Positions 1-14,000 are shown, numbered from the stretch's first letter. The stretch is 64,000 nt of DNA from Cucumis sativus (GCF_000004075.3 NC_026656.2:3844001-3908000), one strand, 5' to 3'. The notes: generated by a model not told the origin, from the letters alone. Made by a program: numbers and translations.

Positions 1-559
1 TTGTTACATAGACTGCAATGTCCTTGAAATAAATTCATACATTAGTATCATTTTCATCAAATAAAATATTGTGTAGAAATTAGAAATATAGCACAATACT
101 TTAATTTTGCTTCATCGAAATGAATTTACATAGCAATAAAATATTTCATTATGAACAAAATTTTATAATTTAACGAATATTTATTCTGTAAAATATATTT
201 TGGCATATTAAAATACAATAAGTTTATATTAAAAATAAATAAATAAAATTATAAAGATTGGTTCAATCACATTATCCTTGCATAGGTTTATGTTTGCAAA
301 TTCAATACAACAAACAAATAATTTAAAACAACTAATACTCAAAATAAAATACCTAAATTTAAAAACTTAAACAAATTTAAATTATGTCCATCAACTTAAT
401 ACAATTAAACAAGAACTGAAATAAACTCTTAACTCAAAAGTAGATTAAAAAAATTCAATAACCAAAATGAAAGTCAAAAAATAAAAAATGATACACTTAA
501 AAATAATTTTGCATCCCAATAATTCATTCAATTCACTTGTTTAATAAAACAAATATTGT

Positions 560-830
560 TTTTTATTGAAATAAATGGCTTTCATTGAGAAAAATATGAA
601 AGAACACACAGATGCACAAAAAACCAAGCCCACCAAAAACAGAGGACCCCCCGACTATAGGAAGGGGGCCTAGCTATACAAAATCATATCAAAGAGGATA
701 ATTACAAAAAGATTTCAAAATCGAAGCCAAAAGAGAAACATGATACCAAATAACTGACCAAATCTCCCCACTCCTCCTTTCAACTCCCCTAAACGCCCTC
801 CTATTCCTCTCATCCGACAAAACCCAATAA
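560..830 (-). repeat. LINE 3' tail relic in the left-edge CNGC intron
   Basis: The string TTTCATTGAGAAAAATATGA followed by ACACAC-CAAAAAACCAAGCCCACC is the reverse complement of a LINE tail that recurs in this window (for example 4860-5150 and 14365-14625). It lies in the CNGC intron that begins at 1239 and has no coding frame. The identification rests on similarity between copies, not on a database match. Confidence 0.5.
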
Positions 831-1239
831 AATAAATACCGTTAAATATAAGTATTTACTTTAAAGTGAATGAAACTAAAAAAGAACATATATATCATTA
901 AAAAGATTTGGAAACATAAACATTAATTACTAAATTTTCTAAACCTCCAACCAAAACACAGTTAGAGTTTTTGAGTTTCTTCCTAAACCTAAAAAGGGAC
1001 CCTGAAGTTTTCCTAAACCTAAAACTGCAACCTGAAGTTTTCCTAAACCCTACCTTTCTGAATTTGATACTAATGTATGAATTTCTTGCAGCGATCATTT
1101 AAAGATTTTCTAAGCTTCCACCCAAAACACAGTTTGGGTCTTTTTCTAAATAACTTGCAATGATTATTTATAGATAAAATAAAATTCAGGATTCTTAGCA
1201 AGCTGTGAACCAACTACCAAGTGAAAAGGAGGGACTTAC

Positions 1240-4200
1240 ATGGCTTGCAAGCATATATAATAGCAAATAATACGCGGCACCTGCCCAAGCAGTTTCTGCA
1301 AAAACACCTGTTGTCCTTTTCAACTCTGAAGCCAACGGTAACATTCTAAGAAATCTTGGGATATATTGAAGGAATACAATTAAAAGAAGGGCCTGTTTTG
1401 TCACATATACATCTGAACCTCTTGACCTCTGAAGAAATCTCCAAACCACAATCTGCATATATTAAAATGGCAGATTAATTCTCAATATTCACAACCTTAC
1501 TAGCAAAACTCACGAGAATTACTAGAACATGCAAAAATCAGACTGAATATAACATTATGACTTGGATGGCAATACCATTTTAAAATGGAACTAATAAGAT
1601 TGTGAACTTTCAATAAATAGAAATAATAAGATTGTGAATTCTTGATACGTGCCAGATTAGATCCTATCAGGCTTCTTTCTGGCTATCATTTCTGTGAGGC
1701 CCTTTATTTCTTGGCACCTGTTTTGCCCTATGGTACTCTTTCATTTTCCTCTCAATGAAATATTGATTCCTCAATTAAAAAGATATTAAAAATATGAATT
1801 TCCCCAAACAAAAATTACAACAATGCCTATTACAGTGCTAACTAAAACAAGGAGTTAGATAATCAAAACCATGACTTTGTCATAAATCTAATACCCTCTT
1901 CTTCCATGTGAATGATCCAATCAAAGAGACCAATTTGCTTCAAATAATTACAGACTTTAGGGTATCCTTGGGCTCAAGATAAATACAATTAAATCAATTA
2001 CGGTTAGCGTAGATCTATACAACAGAAGCAGAACACTACCTCCTTATGAGATTGTCTAATGTAATTCTTTCCCGTTGTATTTGGGCCTTCCCAATATCCC
2101 ATTAAGCATAACAATAATAATCAGTGAGGCTTAGCGAATGGGATAGGTTCTGCTCAAAAGGTTGGCCAGTCACCCTCACTCCAGCAATCCTTCTAAACCT
2201 CCTAACCCATTATCTCTCAGTTTTTGCTGCTCCCAGGAAAATTTGTACAAAAATCAAAAGAGTGCTATTTAACTTTCTTTGGGAGAGCACTGATGAAGAA
2301 GGGATTACACTTGTCAAATAGTAACTAACTAACTAAGCTTCTTTAAATAAAATAGCCTTTAGGCCTTGCATCATCTATTCTCAAAAGTAGCTTCCATAGG
2401 ATCCATGCTCTCTCTACTTCGCAAAACAATTATACTTGTCAGATGTGGAGAAAAAAAAGGAAGATGGTTATAGAGCTAAGAAAGGCATCTTTAGAGTCAT
2501 AGGCTTGGAAGATTGGAATGACTTTTCGAAACTATCAGCAGCAAGATGCTAAGCCCTCTGCTAGATTAGTTAACGTGGAATGTTGAAATATATGGTTTGT
2601 CTATGACATCATTACAAGGCTCCTTTATATTTGAAGATCAACTTCTATCCCCTACCAGCCTACCTCCTATAACGTCATAAGGAAGATGAAGCCCATTAGA
2701 GAAAATGAAAAACATTATACAGTTCTCTTGCCCTTGAAAGTATTCCCACCATTGACATAATTTACCTACTCAAACCGGTGCAACAGGTAAACATGCTTGT
2801 AAGCACAAAACAAAAAACACAATTCACGAGCAAACAAACAAGGGTCCGATAAATATAATAATTAAACAAAAGGCAATACAGCATTTGAAACTGCAACACT
2901 TCAGTAAATACCATTTGACAATGCAACATATTAATGTTGATCATCAAGGTGGAAAGTTTAATGATTTACGTAGAGAAAAGAAAAACCTCAGAAATGGGAT
3001 GCATATAGAAGAATATAACAGCTAATTTAGTGTCTATAAACCTGTGGCAGGGGCAGCACAGACACCAGGTCAACGATGAAATACCGCCGCAAGTATCGCT
3101 TAGCTATTTGTGCAGGATCAATCACAAGTTCACCTCTCCCAAACACCCGAGATGATGGAGCAATATAAGCTGTCCGGAATTGGAGAGCCATATGAATAAG
3201 ATAGAAGACATCAATGATTGTCCGCAATGTTGTCACTGTAATTGCCAGTTTTTTATCAATTCCAAGACAGTTTGAGCTTTGGTTAATGACAGGAACATAA
3301 AAGAATAGTGGGTCCACAGATACTGCCAAAATACATGATATGACAAAAAGTTTATTCAAAAATAAGAGCAATTTGTCTTGAGGATCAAAGATTTGCTTCT
3401 TTGACTCTTTAAGATCCTCCGGAAATACAGCTCGAGACACCCCAAACTTGAGCGATCGGCCAATTGATTTAAGTCCTTCGGACCCTTTCCTCATTCCTCT
3501 CTTAAAGGATCCAGACGGCTTATCATTTCCATGAACTGCACGGTTAAATCCATCTATATTAAACCCACATCTTCTCATTCCACTATCAGAAGGTGATGAC
3601 AATCTGGAGTCCAAGTCATCCAACCTTGAAATAAATAATCAAAATGAAAAAGCATACATCAGATTTAAGTCTTACATTGTGTAATATCCAGAAAAAATTA
3701 TTTAATTGTCACTATAATGAAAGGAAGAGAAAAGGACAGACGATTTTTTAACAAGTTTGTCCATCTCCTTCCACGGACAATCTAACAATGCCTTCAATGG
3801 AATCCCTTTCAGTTTAACTCGTCAATTATAAAGTAGTTTTTCAAAATATCACTCAAATGTGTACATACAAATATCTGTGCAAAATTTTGGCATTTTTTTC
3901 AGATCTAACAGTCTATTTAAAGCTTTCTCTACACTCTTGTCATTACTTTCCAAATGTTAATGAGAACATTGAGAAGTTGATTTCTTGTTGTCGAAACACA
4001 CGCACGCGCTGCATATAACGAAAAGGAGAACCCAAATAGTATTAAGAAGTAGCCATAACATTTTAATTCTAGCAGTCAAACTTGTAACATGTAAAAACAA
4101 ACTCAACTAAATAAATGAAAACTTTGGTTCTTTAAATACTTTTCCAGACAAGACATGATACTAATTTGACTCTGGGCTGCTAAAGTCCAAGCATGAGACG

Positions 4201-5195
4201 TTCATATGAAAATTTTCTAGCGAAATACATTCATTTCTTATCCAGAAAAATAAGAAACAAAAAAGGAAAGATGAAAATACCCCCCTCCACTGAGAAAAAC
4301 TTACCAATAATAAAAGTCAAATGTTTTATTTCAAATAAAACTTGCTAATAAAAATGCTACGCAAGGAACCAATGTGCTAGGTACATGTCTAATCTTCATG
4401 TAAGAGTAAATGACAAGATCAGAAGTTTAAATATGTAGAATGAAAGCTTATTTTAGAAAACTAAGCATTAAAGATATGAGATTGTATAGAGCGATATGCA
4501 AATTTCTTAAGCTGAATATTGGTTTTGACTTCTTTTTTTGTTGTTGTTGAAGAAGCTTCAGAGTTTTTTGCTGGAGCCAGGAGGTGGTGGTAGCCCCCAT
4601 TGAGGATTTCTTCAAGTCATAGGGAGCTCTTTTATGCAGATTGTGGGTTGTAACTTTAAAAGTTTAATTTGTTGTTCTTCTAATGGTTTATACTCTTGTA
4701 TTTGTTTTCCTTTCTTTCCCCTCTTTTTATAGGAAACAAAAAAAACAAAGGAATACCTAAAGTTTCAAAGATAAAAAATTTAAAGAAAAAAGCTTGGACC
4801 TTCTCGCAACATGGGTTTTTGGCCTTAGCTTATCGAGCCGATATATTTATTTTATGTATAGCCGAAACTTTTATTAAGAAGAAATGAAAGAATACAAGGG
4901 CATACAAAAAATAGCCCACAAGAAAATGAAGCAAACTAAAGAAATAGCCTCCAATCAAGTCAAATAAGATATACAAATAATTACAAAAATGTTTTACCAC
5001 CAAAGCCTAAGACATGAAATCTAAAATAAGGAGCTTAACTAGCCAACTGCCAACATATCAGTTATCCAAAAAAAAAAAATCAATACCAAGAACTGGTTCC
5101 AGTCTCTCCCTCTCTAATCAACAAAAACTAATGATAATACCTTTTTAAAAAAATAAGTCACTTTACCTCACAAACTTTTCACGCTGACCACCCAT
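1240..5195 (-). CDS. CNGC: Cyclic nucleotide-gated ion channel, CNGC5/6/9 type (5' part; continues past the left edge)
   Basis: Three coding exons are visible: 5195-5167, 3624-3042 and 1452-1240, with matching phases (AG|G, then phase 0). They give the first 275 residues of a protein that is about 700-750 residues in this family. The start is ATG at 5195 (MGGQREKFV) in a 29-nt coding piece ending AG|GTAAAG; the next exon begins LDDLDSRL. The VFPEDL, FDPQDK and AYIAPSSRVFGRGELV strings and the PLPQ-IVVWRFL junction are typical of plant group III CNGCs. Segments S1 to about S5 are present (LLFLNKLFVISCILAVSVD; ALLLIVFLQYIPRFLRMLPL; AWAGAAYYLLLYMLASH). The pore, cyclic-nucleotide-binding and calmodulin-binding parts lie off the edge, after a donor at 1239 (GTAAGT). 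The family forms calcium-permeable plasma-membrane channels. The exact paralogue cannot be decided from this part. Confidence 0.93.
1690..1790 (+). repeat. LINE 3' tail relic, plus orientation, in a CNGC intron
   Basis: CTCTTTCATTTTCCTCTCAATGAAATATTG followed by an A-rich end matches, in the other orientation, the tail seen at 4860-5150 and 560-830. It lies in the intron between the CNGC exons at 1452 and 3042 and is oriented against the gene. It is a short relic with no open frame. Confidence 0.4.
2110..2335 (+). mobile_element. LINE reverse-transcriptase fragment inside a CNGC intron
   Basis: The frame at 2124-2321 contains LLNLLTHYLSVFAAPRK and VLFNFLWES. These are the degenerate form of the LPTYYLSLF-AP-xVC-xIxxxxxxFLW stretch downstream of the catalytic core in plant LINE reverse transcriptases. 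About 65 codons remain, followed by a stop and scrambled sequence to about 2600. The fragment is antisense to the host gene. There is no catalytic motif, so it is inactive. Confidence 0.6.
4855..5150 (-). repeat. LINE 3' tail relic just downstream of the CNGC start exon
   Basis: AAGAAATGAAAGAATACAAG, then GGCATACAAAAAATAGCCCA, is the reverse complement of a plant LINE tail. It lies in the first CDS intron with its right end about 15 bases from the 29-nt coding segment at 5167-5195. It is in sense orientation with the gene. A T/A-rich stretch with LINE-like composition extends left to about 4500 but cannot be assigned. Confidence 0.55.
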
Positions 5196-6171
5196 CAGTT
5201 GTGACTTGTAACCACAATCAAACATTTTCTTTAAGCATCTGAATCATCGCAGAAAAGCATCTTGTTAAGGAAGATAACGTTCACATTAGCCATTAATGTA
5301 ATAAGCAATCACTGTGTACTGAAGAAGTCCAGAACCCATACTTTGGACAAATAATAATATGAAACTACATTTTCCAAAAACTTATACTCCAGTACAAGTA
5401 ACCAAGAAATGATCAACGTGCTAAAGTGAATAACAAAAAGGGTAAACAATAACATAAATCAAGAGTTTAGCATGCCTGAACACCAATTGAGATAATAAAT
5501 TGACCACCATATCGTTTTTTTTTTTACATCAATCACCACTTTCTCTAAGCGCTAACACTCTAACCAGTTTGCTTCCAGATTACACTTAAAATTTTCAGAA
5601 AGGTAAAACCCACAAGTTACCACCAATTAGATCAACACAGTTTGCAGGCTAGAAGATGAAGCACTCCCATACCCATCACTTCTTTACCCTTTTTATCATA
5701 CATAAAAACCAAAGAACTAAGATCTTAACCGTGTGTCTCTAAACGAACCCTGAAAGATAGATCATTTCCAAAAACCCAATTCCAAGACTTCCTGATTTCT
5801 CAGATGATATCAAGATTACAATTAATACTCAACATAAGAAACAACAAAATCAGCCCACTCTCCATAAACCAAAACCTCAAAGACACAGTTAATTCCTTTA
5901 TTTCAATCCGTCCAAACCCCATAAACAACTCCCATTTCCAAATCATCCCAGAATCATCCGATACCATTGAAACAATCAATTACACGCAAAAAATCCTGTA
6001 TGTCAAGCAAGCAGAAACAAAATCCCCCCTGCCCCGTCACTCCAAACTCCAGCATCCAATTCATACAACAGATAGACTATAAACCAATCAACAAACAATC
6101 GATCAATTGGGTAACTGGGATTGGAGCGCGAGCGTGCGCGTGGCCAAACTAGTCAACGAAAAAAGACTTAC

Positions 6172-6350
6172 CACAACCAGAAACCGTCAGCTCAGTCCAT
6201 GGCGCAGAGACAGGGAGAGAGTGGAAAATCAAAACAAAGCAGTGAAAAACGGAATTGGAAATGGATTCTCAGGTTGGGTAAAAGGAACACAAACAACACT
6301 AAATCTTCGGGAAAGGTTCGAACGCGTAAAGCGGAGGAAAATGGAAGAAA
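6172..6350 (-). other. Probable 5' noncoding first exon of the CNGC gene
   Basis: Read on the minus strand, this GC-richer stretch ends in TGTG followed by a strong GTAAGT donor at 6171-6166, 1 kb upstream of the coding start at 5195. It carries no convincing long frame. Group III CNGC genes commonly have an intron in the leader, which fits. The acceptor before the coding start and the transcription start are not resolved, so the right end is approximate. Confidence 0.45.
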
Positions 6351-6359
6351 CTGATAAGC

Positions 6360-9300
6360 AAGAGCAAGCGCCTCTTTTGAAGCCGACGACGACGATCATT
6401 GACATCTTTGAATATGTAATTACTATATTACCCTCACGGATGACTCCGTCAACAATTTTCTTCTTTGTAAGAATTACAAATTTAATCCTTTATGTACATT
6501 ATAGATTTCTAAATATATTATTTTTTGATCGGTATGTAGACGGTGAATAAAAGAAAAATTATTTCAATGATCTTTTCATAATATTTATAAATAGAGTAAA
6601 ATCTTACCATATATTTATAGTAGAGTTGTAATAGATATTACTATCTGTGTCTGTAATAATAATATGAATATATGTTATTTTACTCTATTTTATAAATATT
6701 GTAAAATAGTTTAATAATAATATTCTTTTCAAAATATATGATAAATAATATTGGATAAGTTCTTAAAAAACTGGATTGGTAAACCAAAGTTTGAAAACAA
6801 ATTATTTTTCTAAAAAAAATGTATTTCGTGTGTGTTTGGCAGTAGAAGGAATGAATTTTAGTTTAAACAGTTTATTTAAAATGTATTTTCTATAGAATTG
6901 ATATTGTATTTATCAACTTGTTTTATATTTAAAAAAATAGGTTAAATAAAAAAAATGTATCTATAGTTTGTAGTTTGTGTAAAAAAATACTTTCAATCTT
7001 TTAAAAATTTCAAAAATATTCTTTGACTGATAAATGTTCAAAAATATTTAAGTTTGAAAGAAACTGTTAAAATTTTGTTTCAAAAATATCACAATATCAC
7101 TTAACTATTGAAAAAATTTATAAATATGGTAATGCTTACATAAGTTTTTTAAAAGATACTCTCGTTTATCCCAATTTTACACCGACGAAAATCAAAAACA
7201 AAATTTTAAATTGAAACCATAGTTTCAAAATTTATTTGGCTATTGACATATAATGATTTGATTACAAACACAAACAACTTCAATAATTATTGTTGTAATT
7301 AACATAAAGTTAATTGTCAAATAATAAAATGTATATGACTATCAACGTAGTGATACTATTATAGATCTTTCTATATGAGATTTAAAAAAAAAAACGGACT
7401 ATTTGTTGTTTTAGTATGTTTTAAGAAAATTTAAAAAAAAAAACTTCATGAGACTTTGTGAAATTTCACGTTGGATTAAAAATATTGATGTTAATAGATA
7501 TATCGAGGGGTTGATGCTACGAAAAAATTATTAATTTTTTTATTCCCCTCCTCTCGTGTTATTTAAATACTTGAACAATGATAACTTAAATATTCCCAAC
7601 ATAAAAAGAGTATGGTAAAAGTTTTATAAATTACAATTAAATATAATTAAAGGATTGAGATATTTTTTTTACTTTGTTTAATTTATATATCATTTTTCTT
7701 CGAAACACATAAATATACTATGTTCGTTCCACGTTATACTATCAACATCAAAGTTTGATAGTGAAATAGAGTATACTTGCAAAGTAATTAACACATGATC
7801 ATAGTTTTCTTTATTTTACTTCATTTTTCACAATTTTGAAACGTATACATTCTTTAGGCCTTCAAGTTCAATTCGATCGAGTTGGTTAATATAGTTCAAT
7901 CAATGTTTAGAGGTTGAATAATCCATATATTTTTAGAGGTAATTATGATGGTAGTAATTTTAGGAACAATGATAGAGTATATAACAATATTTTTTTAAAA
8001 ATACAAATATAGCAAAATTTATTAACGATAGAAGTATATTAGTGATATACCAATATCTGTAACATCGTCTATCATATTTACAATTCTTTTAAAATATCGT
8101 TATACAGTGGAGTGTAAAGCTATTTATAATATATACTCATTATAAATTTTCTTATTTAAAAAAAATATTTACTATTTATTATCCAAACAAAAATACCTTA
8201 AAATAGTATTTTTTGTGAAAGTTATTGTTTTTATTTAATTAATTTCGACATAAAAAATTATTGGAAAAATGTTATTGAATGTACACGTACAATGAATAAA
8301 TTTAATATTCCTTCAAAGTACAATAACTAAATTTGAACAGTTGAAAATGTAAATTACACTAATCAAAATAATATTTTAATCATTATTATTAATATATTAC
8401 TTTTTTTTTCAAGTATAATAGAAGGTGAGAGATTCAAACCACAAATTTCGTAACCATTGACACATTATGAGGTGTTTGGGGATCGTATTAGATTTTTTTG
8501 TAACACACTGTAATCCAAAACCTATGTTTGAATTGAGCGTTTTAGGTCTGATCTGAAATATAAAGCAATCATTTTGAACCGTTTTCAACTCAACCTTTCT
8601 CACATTATTTTTATGTTTTACAATATTATTTTCGTTTCATATTTGATTACGCATATGTTTACCGCACTCTTTAATTCTCGATAATCTTAACAACTAAACA
8701 AGGGCTAAATAGATATTTACACGAAAGTTAAATTTTGGTAGAGTTGAGAATGAAAATGTTTCCTTTCCCTTTCTCTAGATGAAAAGAATACCCAAATAGA
8801 TATTTTGAAGTAGTACATGAAGATTTGGAATTTAAATATTCATATTTGTATATATTTTTTGCACAAACAAATAAACTTTAACCGACCGACCACCCAATCA
8901 TTACAATTAGATTTATAACACAATTTTGTTTTACACGCAATGAATATAAATTTATTTCGGAAAATAAAATAATAACGATAATAAAAAAATCTTTTGATTT
9001 TTATATTTATATATAGTTTCATTATGTGATGATTTTAAATATTTTCAGGTCAACAACTTTAATTTAAGGATTTGTAAACTATAGTTGCAAATTTAACAAT
9101 TAAATTCAAATTAATTAAGTATATAACACTGTTTTAAAAGAATTACAAATATAGTTATCTATTGCAATTTTTTAAAAATGTTGTTATATTCTTAATTATT
9201 ATTACTAAAATAGTCATCTATTGCAATTTTCCTTTAACTTACGATTTGTTGATATAAATTTTATTTTAATTTGGTCTTTAAAAATCAATCCATGACATAA

Positions 9301-9985
9301 TTTTACTTTTTTTTTGTCTTTAAAATAATTATAATTAATTAAGTTTTTAAAGTATTGTAAAAAATAGCAAACCTCACAAAATACTTACAACATATAACAA
9401 ATTTTTAGATTTTATTGATAACAGATATTGATAGACATTGTCTATCAAGACACTGATATCCATCGATGAATTTAATATAGACTCGGGGGCTCATAACATG
9501 TATAAACAAAACAAATTATTGCTTAATATTTGTATAGAGTTTAATGATAACTATGCTTATCAGTCTCCCTTCCAACCAGAGTTCAAGTTTTTGTTGCCTA
9601 TATCATTCTATAATAACATAACTATAATAGTGACACTGATGTAAGTCTATTCATTTTTACGATGGATATAAAGATGTGCATTTAGTGATTTGAAGTTATT
9701 AAGATAAATTTTATTGGATTTAAAATGAGTTTGAAACACATTTTCAACCTCTCATCAACATCAAATCAGTTAAATGTACATTTTTAAACACATTTTTCAT
9801 ACTAGATTTTGGGTGAAGACCCTTTGTATCAAATAGTTTATTGTGATTTATTGCAGTGATATTATAATATATTGCTAAATAATTTTGTAGTTAAATCATT
9901 TTCGTTCATAAAAATGTTTTAAAACGTATTTTTCATAATAATAATAATATTTATAATAATACCAAATAGAGTTTTCAATTGCAAA
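6360..9985. other. Intergenic spacer between divergent CNGC and TOL1 promoters
   Basis: About 3.6 kb of AT-rich DNA with no supported gene. The open frames here are short and composition-driven. It holds three copies of a dispersed repeat with an ACAAATATAG core (about 7985-8115, 9125-9240 and 9355-9475). The third contains GATATTGATAGACATTG with inverted echoes nearby. The two ends must contain the divergent promoters. I see no other structured element. Confidence 0.6.
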
Positions 9986-9999
9986 CAATAAATAGAGTT

Positions 10000-10093
10000 T
10001 CAGGAACCGTTGACAAGGCAAGCGAGAGAGACTGAGAAAGAAAAGCTTCACTTCGGGAGTCGTTGCACCGTCGTCTCAACCAAAACTTCAAAG
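10000..10093 (+). other. 5' noncoding exon of the TOL1 gene
   Basis: A purine-rich, GC-richer stretch ends CTTCAAAG|GTACGTA at 10093. The next acceptor, TTGTTCAG at 11051-11058, lies 8 bases before the ATG at 11067. This gives a 965-bp leader intron (10094-11058). The upstream boundary is a guess; the sequence before it is AATAAATAGAGTTT, which could serve as a TATA-like region. Confidence 0.6.
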
Positions 10094-11066
10094 GTACGTA
10101 CCATTCTCCCTTCTTTCCCCAATACTTTTTTCCATTTCCCCTAGAATTTGGTTAATTCAAGAGATCGTAGCTTAGGAATTCTTGATCTGATCGGTTGTTT
10201 GACTCTTCTCGATTGCTGGTAATGTTTCGGGGAAAGGGTATGTGAAGAAAACGTTGAAAAAATATCCTATCGTTTACGGGTTATTCTGTTGCTTTCTATG
10301 GGATTTCTTGATAATTTGGGACGATTTGACGGTCGGAGTTGGGAGCTCGATTGCCGTTTGAGAAAAAGGCGGTGTTCTTATGAGAGATTCTTCCTCCCTC
10401 TTCTGAGTGATTTCGGTTGGAGGGTTTGTTTGAAAATTTGTTTGGATTTGGGGGGTTGATGTATGGTTTGGAATTTCGATGACTCTTTATTCAGACTATA
10501 TTTTCTGCCTGTCAATTTTTTTTTTCTGGTTTGTACGAGGTGGGTAGGGTTTTTCTTTGAGGTGGTTTGCATGTGCAAAGGTGGTATTTCTGCATAAATT
10601 TTTGGTTTCATTGAAGTGGATTATGAAGGAAAATCTTGGAAGTTTTATTTTGATTTTCAATTTAGGATATTGGTCGGTTTAAGAGATTTTAATGGTTTTT
10701 GTAGCCTCTTACCACTTTCAATGATCAAAACAGGATGATCTACTCTCTCTCAACTGTTATCCTCTAGGTTTCTGAAATTTTCTTCTCTGATGTGTTGAGA
10801 TTTTAATTGTATATTATTATTGAAAAAGAGTTTTTACTTGTATACTTTAATCTTCTTGCCAACAAGATTACAGCAATTGGAAACTTATTGCCTGTTGTAT
10901 CGTCTGCCACCTTCCATTTCCATATTCTAGAATGCTGCATTTGTTATTTCGATGTTTTTCTTTACAGAACTTAAATATGAAACGTCACTTTTTTCTGTCT
11001 TCTCAAGAGTTGCGTGTTTCCAGGGATTCTATTTTGCATTTGTCTTGATATTGTTCAGTAGGAAAG

Positions 11067-14000
11067 ATGAGTGACAACTTGATGGATAAAGTAAATGCCT
11101 TGGGCGAACGCCTAAAGATTAGTGGGACAGAGATGAGCCGAAAGATGAGTGCAGGTGTCAGCTCCATGAGTTTCAAAATGAAGGAACTCTTTCAAGGTCC
11201 AAACCAGGGCGATAAGCTTGCTGAGGATGCCACAGCAGAGACTCTGGAAGAGCCGGATTGGGCCCTGAATCTTGAAATATGTGACATGGTTAATTCTGAG
11301 AAAATCAACAGCATAGACTTGATTCGTGGGATTAAAAAACGTATAATGTTGAAAAATCCGAGGATCCAGTATTTGGCAATGGTGCTGCTTGAGACATGTG
11401 TTAAAAATTGTGAGAAGTCTTTCTCTGAGGTGGCAGCTGAGAGAGTTCTTGATGAGATGGTGAAGTTAATTGATGATCCACAGACTGTTGTCAATAATCG
11501 GAATAAGGCTTTAATGTTGATTGAAGCATGGGGAGAATCAACTAGTGAGCTTCGATATTTGCCTGTTTATGAAGAAACATACAAGGTATGCGCATATTTC
11601 TTTTATTTCTTGTTTTTGTTATTTATCATTTTTCTATTTGAGTAATGGTATCCATATATTTCTGTACCCTCTTTCTCTTCTAAATAAATGGGATCTGAGT
11701 ATGAAAAAGATTTAGGGCTTTAGCATAATATCAGTGGATTAAGTTTAGAAGGACGCTCTTTGTTTTTTTTCCCCCTTTCTTTCCTCTTTCATCTACTGGT
11801 GTTTCCGTTTTCTAAGTTTATACATAGAATGATATACTATGCATGTAGTGACTTCTTAAATATTGTTTATAGGAAGTTCATGTCAAATTATAGTAACTTG
11901 GCAACAAACTATGTTTAATTCTTGGATAGATGTCTCAACACTATCCAAGAAACTTCAAAAAAAATCCAGCACATGCTCAGTCCTTCGAAGTGCTGCCTTT
12001 GTTTGAAAGATGAGGAGACCCTGTACCATTTATTTCTGCATTATATTTTTACTAGGAAAGCATGGAACACTTTGTTTAGAATCTTTAATTTGGAGGTTTG
12101 CCTTCCTAGTAAGATTGATAGATGGATGCTGGAAGGTTTCAATATCAGAGGTTATAGTCCAAAAGAAAGCATTTTGTGGAGTTGTGCTACTGTTCCCTTT
12201 TGTGGTGTATTTGGAAAGAGGAATAGTAGAATTTTTTAAGACAATTATAATTCTTTTGATTCTTTTTGGACTGTGTTGCAATGCACAACTTCTTGGTGGA
12301 GTACGAATTACACAAGCACTTTTGTAATTTCAGCCTTTCTATGATTTTCAACAATTGGAAGACCCTTATTCTTTAGTCTTTCTCGGAAAGGGCCCTCTTG
12401 TCCCTTACTTTTGTTCTATGAATATATCCGTTTCTTATCAAACAAAAAATGCTTGAATGGATGAAGTGCGGTAAAAGCTTATCTTGGTAAGAAAATCTTG
12501 ATTTAATTAAAAGGGAAGTAGCTTCTTGGTGTGTTCTTTCAAAATGATTTTGTAACTACTCTCCTGCCGTGTATATATGTGTTGGAGTTTCTTTAAATGT
12601 ATTAGTATTTTAGATTGAGTTGATTGGTGAGTTTTAGCCTTGGTATCAAGGTTGGATGAAGTATATGGGACACTAGTAAAGACTTCACACTTCAATATGT
12701 TCTTAACTAACAATACTGAAAGCTTGCAGACTGTATGTGAAGCAACAAAAATTAAACAATTGGAATAAGAAATGAGAAATGTATTGACACCATAAACCCT
12801 TTGTAATAATTCCGAATTATCACAGTCTCTAACCGTGTGCTCCATTTTGGAGTCCGAGTCCTAAAACAACATTATTTTGAACAGTGGACTGGTCGAACAA
12901 CTTTATTCCAAAGGTCGGATTTTCGTTCCAAAAGGTCTTAAAGTGATCAATTATTTTATTTTATTTCTAATCTAGTTATACCCTTGGATGAATGGACATG
13001 CAACCACTTCTCTGAAGTGTTAGCAATACATGGTATTTGGTGTATATTTCTTCATCTCAATGGACTTGGAAGTGGTTTGACGGTCTGGAAATATGGGATG
13101 TACTTCGTACTTAAAGTTGTACGTGTGGAGTGGTTTGGCTGACTGCACAGATAGGAATATAAAGTTGTACATGTGGAAGCAGTACGAGAAGGATTACATA
13201 TGGAAGGGAACCACTAATTATCCAGAAAATTTTCATAACAATTGATGTGTTCTTTTCCTTCTTCCCCAATATAAAGGTGAAACTACCTTCCTCTTTGATA
13301 CCAAATACCAATTGATGTGGGATGGATCGACCAATTGTTTTAAAAGGGAGGAAGTTCTATCTATTCCTGTACATCACTTAGGACAAAGTCCAGGAGTGCA
13401 CTTTCCAAATGTATTAGCATCCCTTTTGAGGCTTCCAATTTCTTTTGCAAAAGGAAACGAAGCTTTCCGGAGAACGTTGTTGAAATTTGAAAGCATCAAT
13501 ATCTCATTGTGTTGAAACACCCGCTTACATATTATTAATGAGACGGCTAGGTTCTAAAATATTGTTTTATATGAAAGTTGATATCATTCTCGAATTTTTA
13601 ATACTCCTAGTATGGAGACACGATTTTCGCTAGTTTTGGACTTTTTCTCATTCATTTCATGCAAGAAAGTTTGGAGAGTAACAATTTGGGACTTTATTTT
13701 GCTAGTTTTCTTTTAGATGCTTTCCCTGTGGGTTGAGGAATAGAAGAGTGATTAACCATTACTTTTCTTCTGTTTGTATCTGTCAGAGTTTAAAATCAAG
13801 AGGCATTCGATTCCCTGGTCGGGACAATGAGAGTCTTGCACCCATTTTCACCCCTGCTCGCACAGTTCCAGTATCGGAGACAGAAGCCATTTATGCCGAA
13901 GATTTCCAACATGACATTCCCGTCCAAACCTTTACAGCTGAAGAAACAAAGGAAGCGTTTGACGTTGCAAGGAACTGCATTGAGCTTCTTTCCACAGTGT

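Noticed and set aside
11192-11494. 100-codon antisense frame over TOL1 exon 1
   Set aside because: Shadow of the VHS coding frame on the other strand.
13100-13520. Possible exon in TOL1 intron 2 (67-codon frame with GQSPGVHFPNV)
   Set aside because: The protein is continuous without it (EETYK joins SLKSRGIRFP), and the frame has no fitting splice phase.
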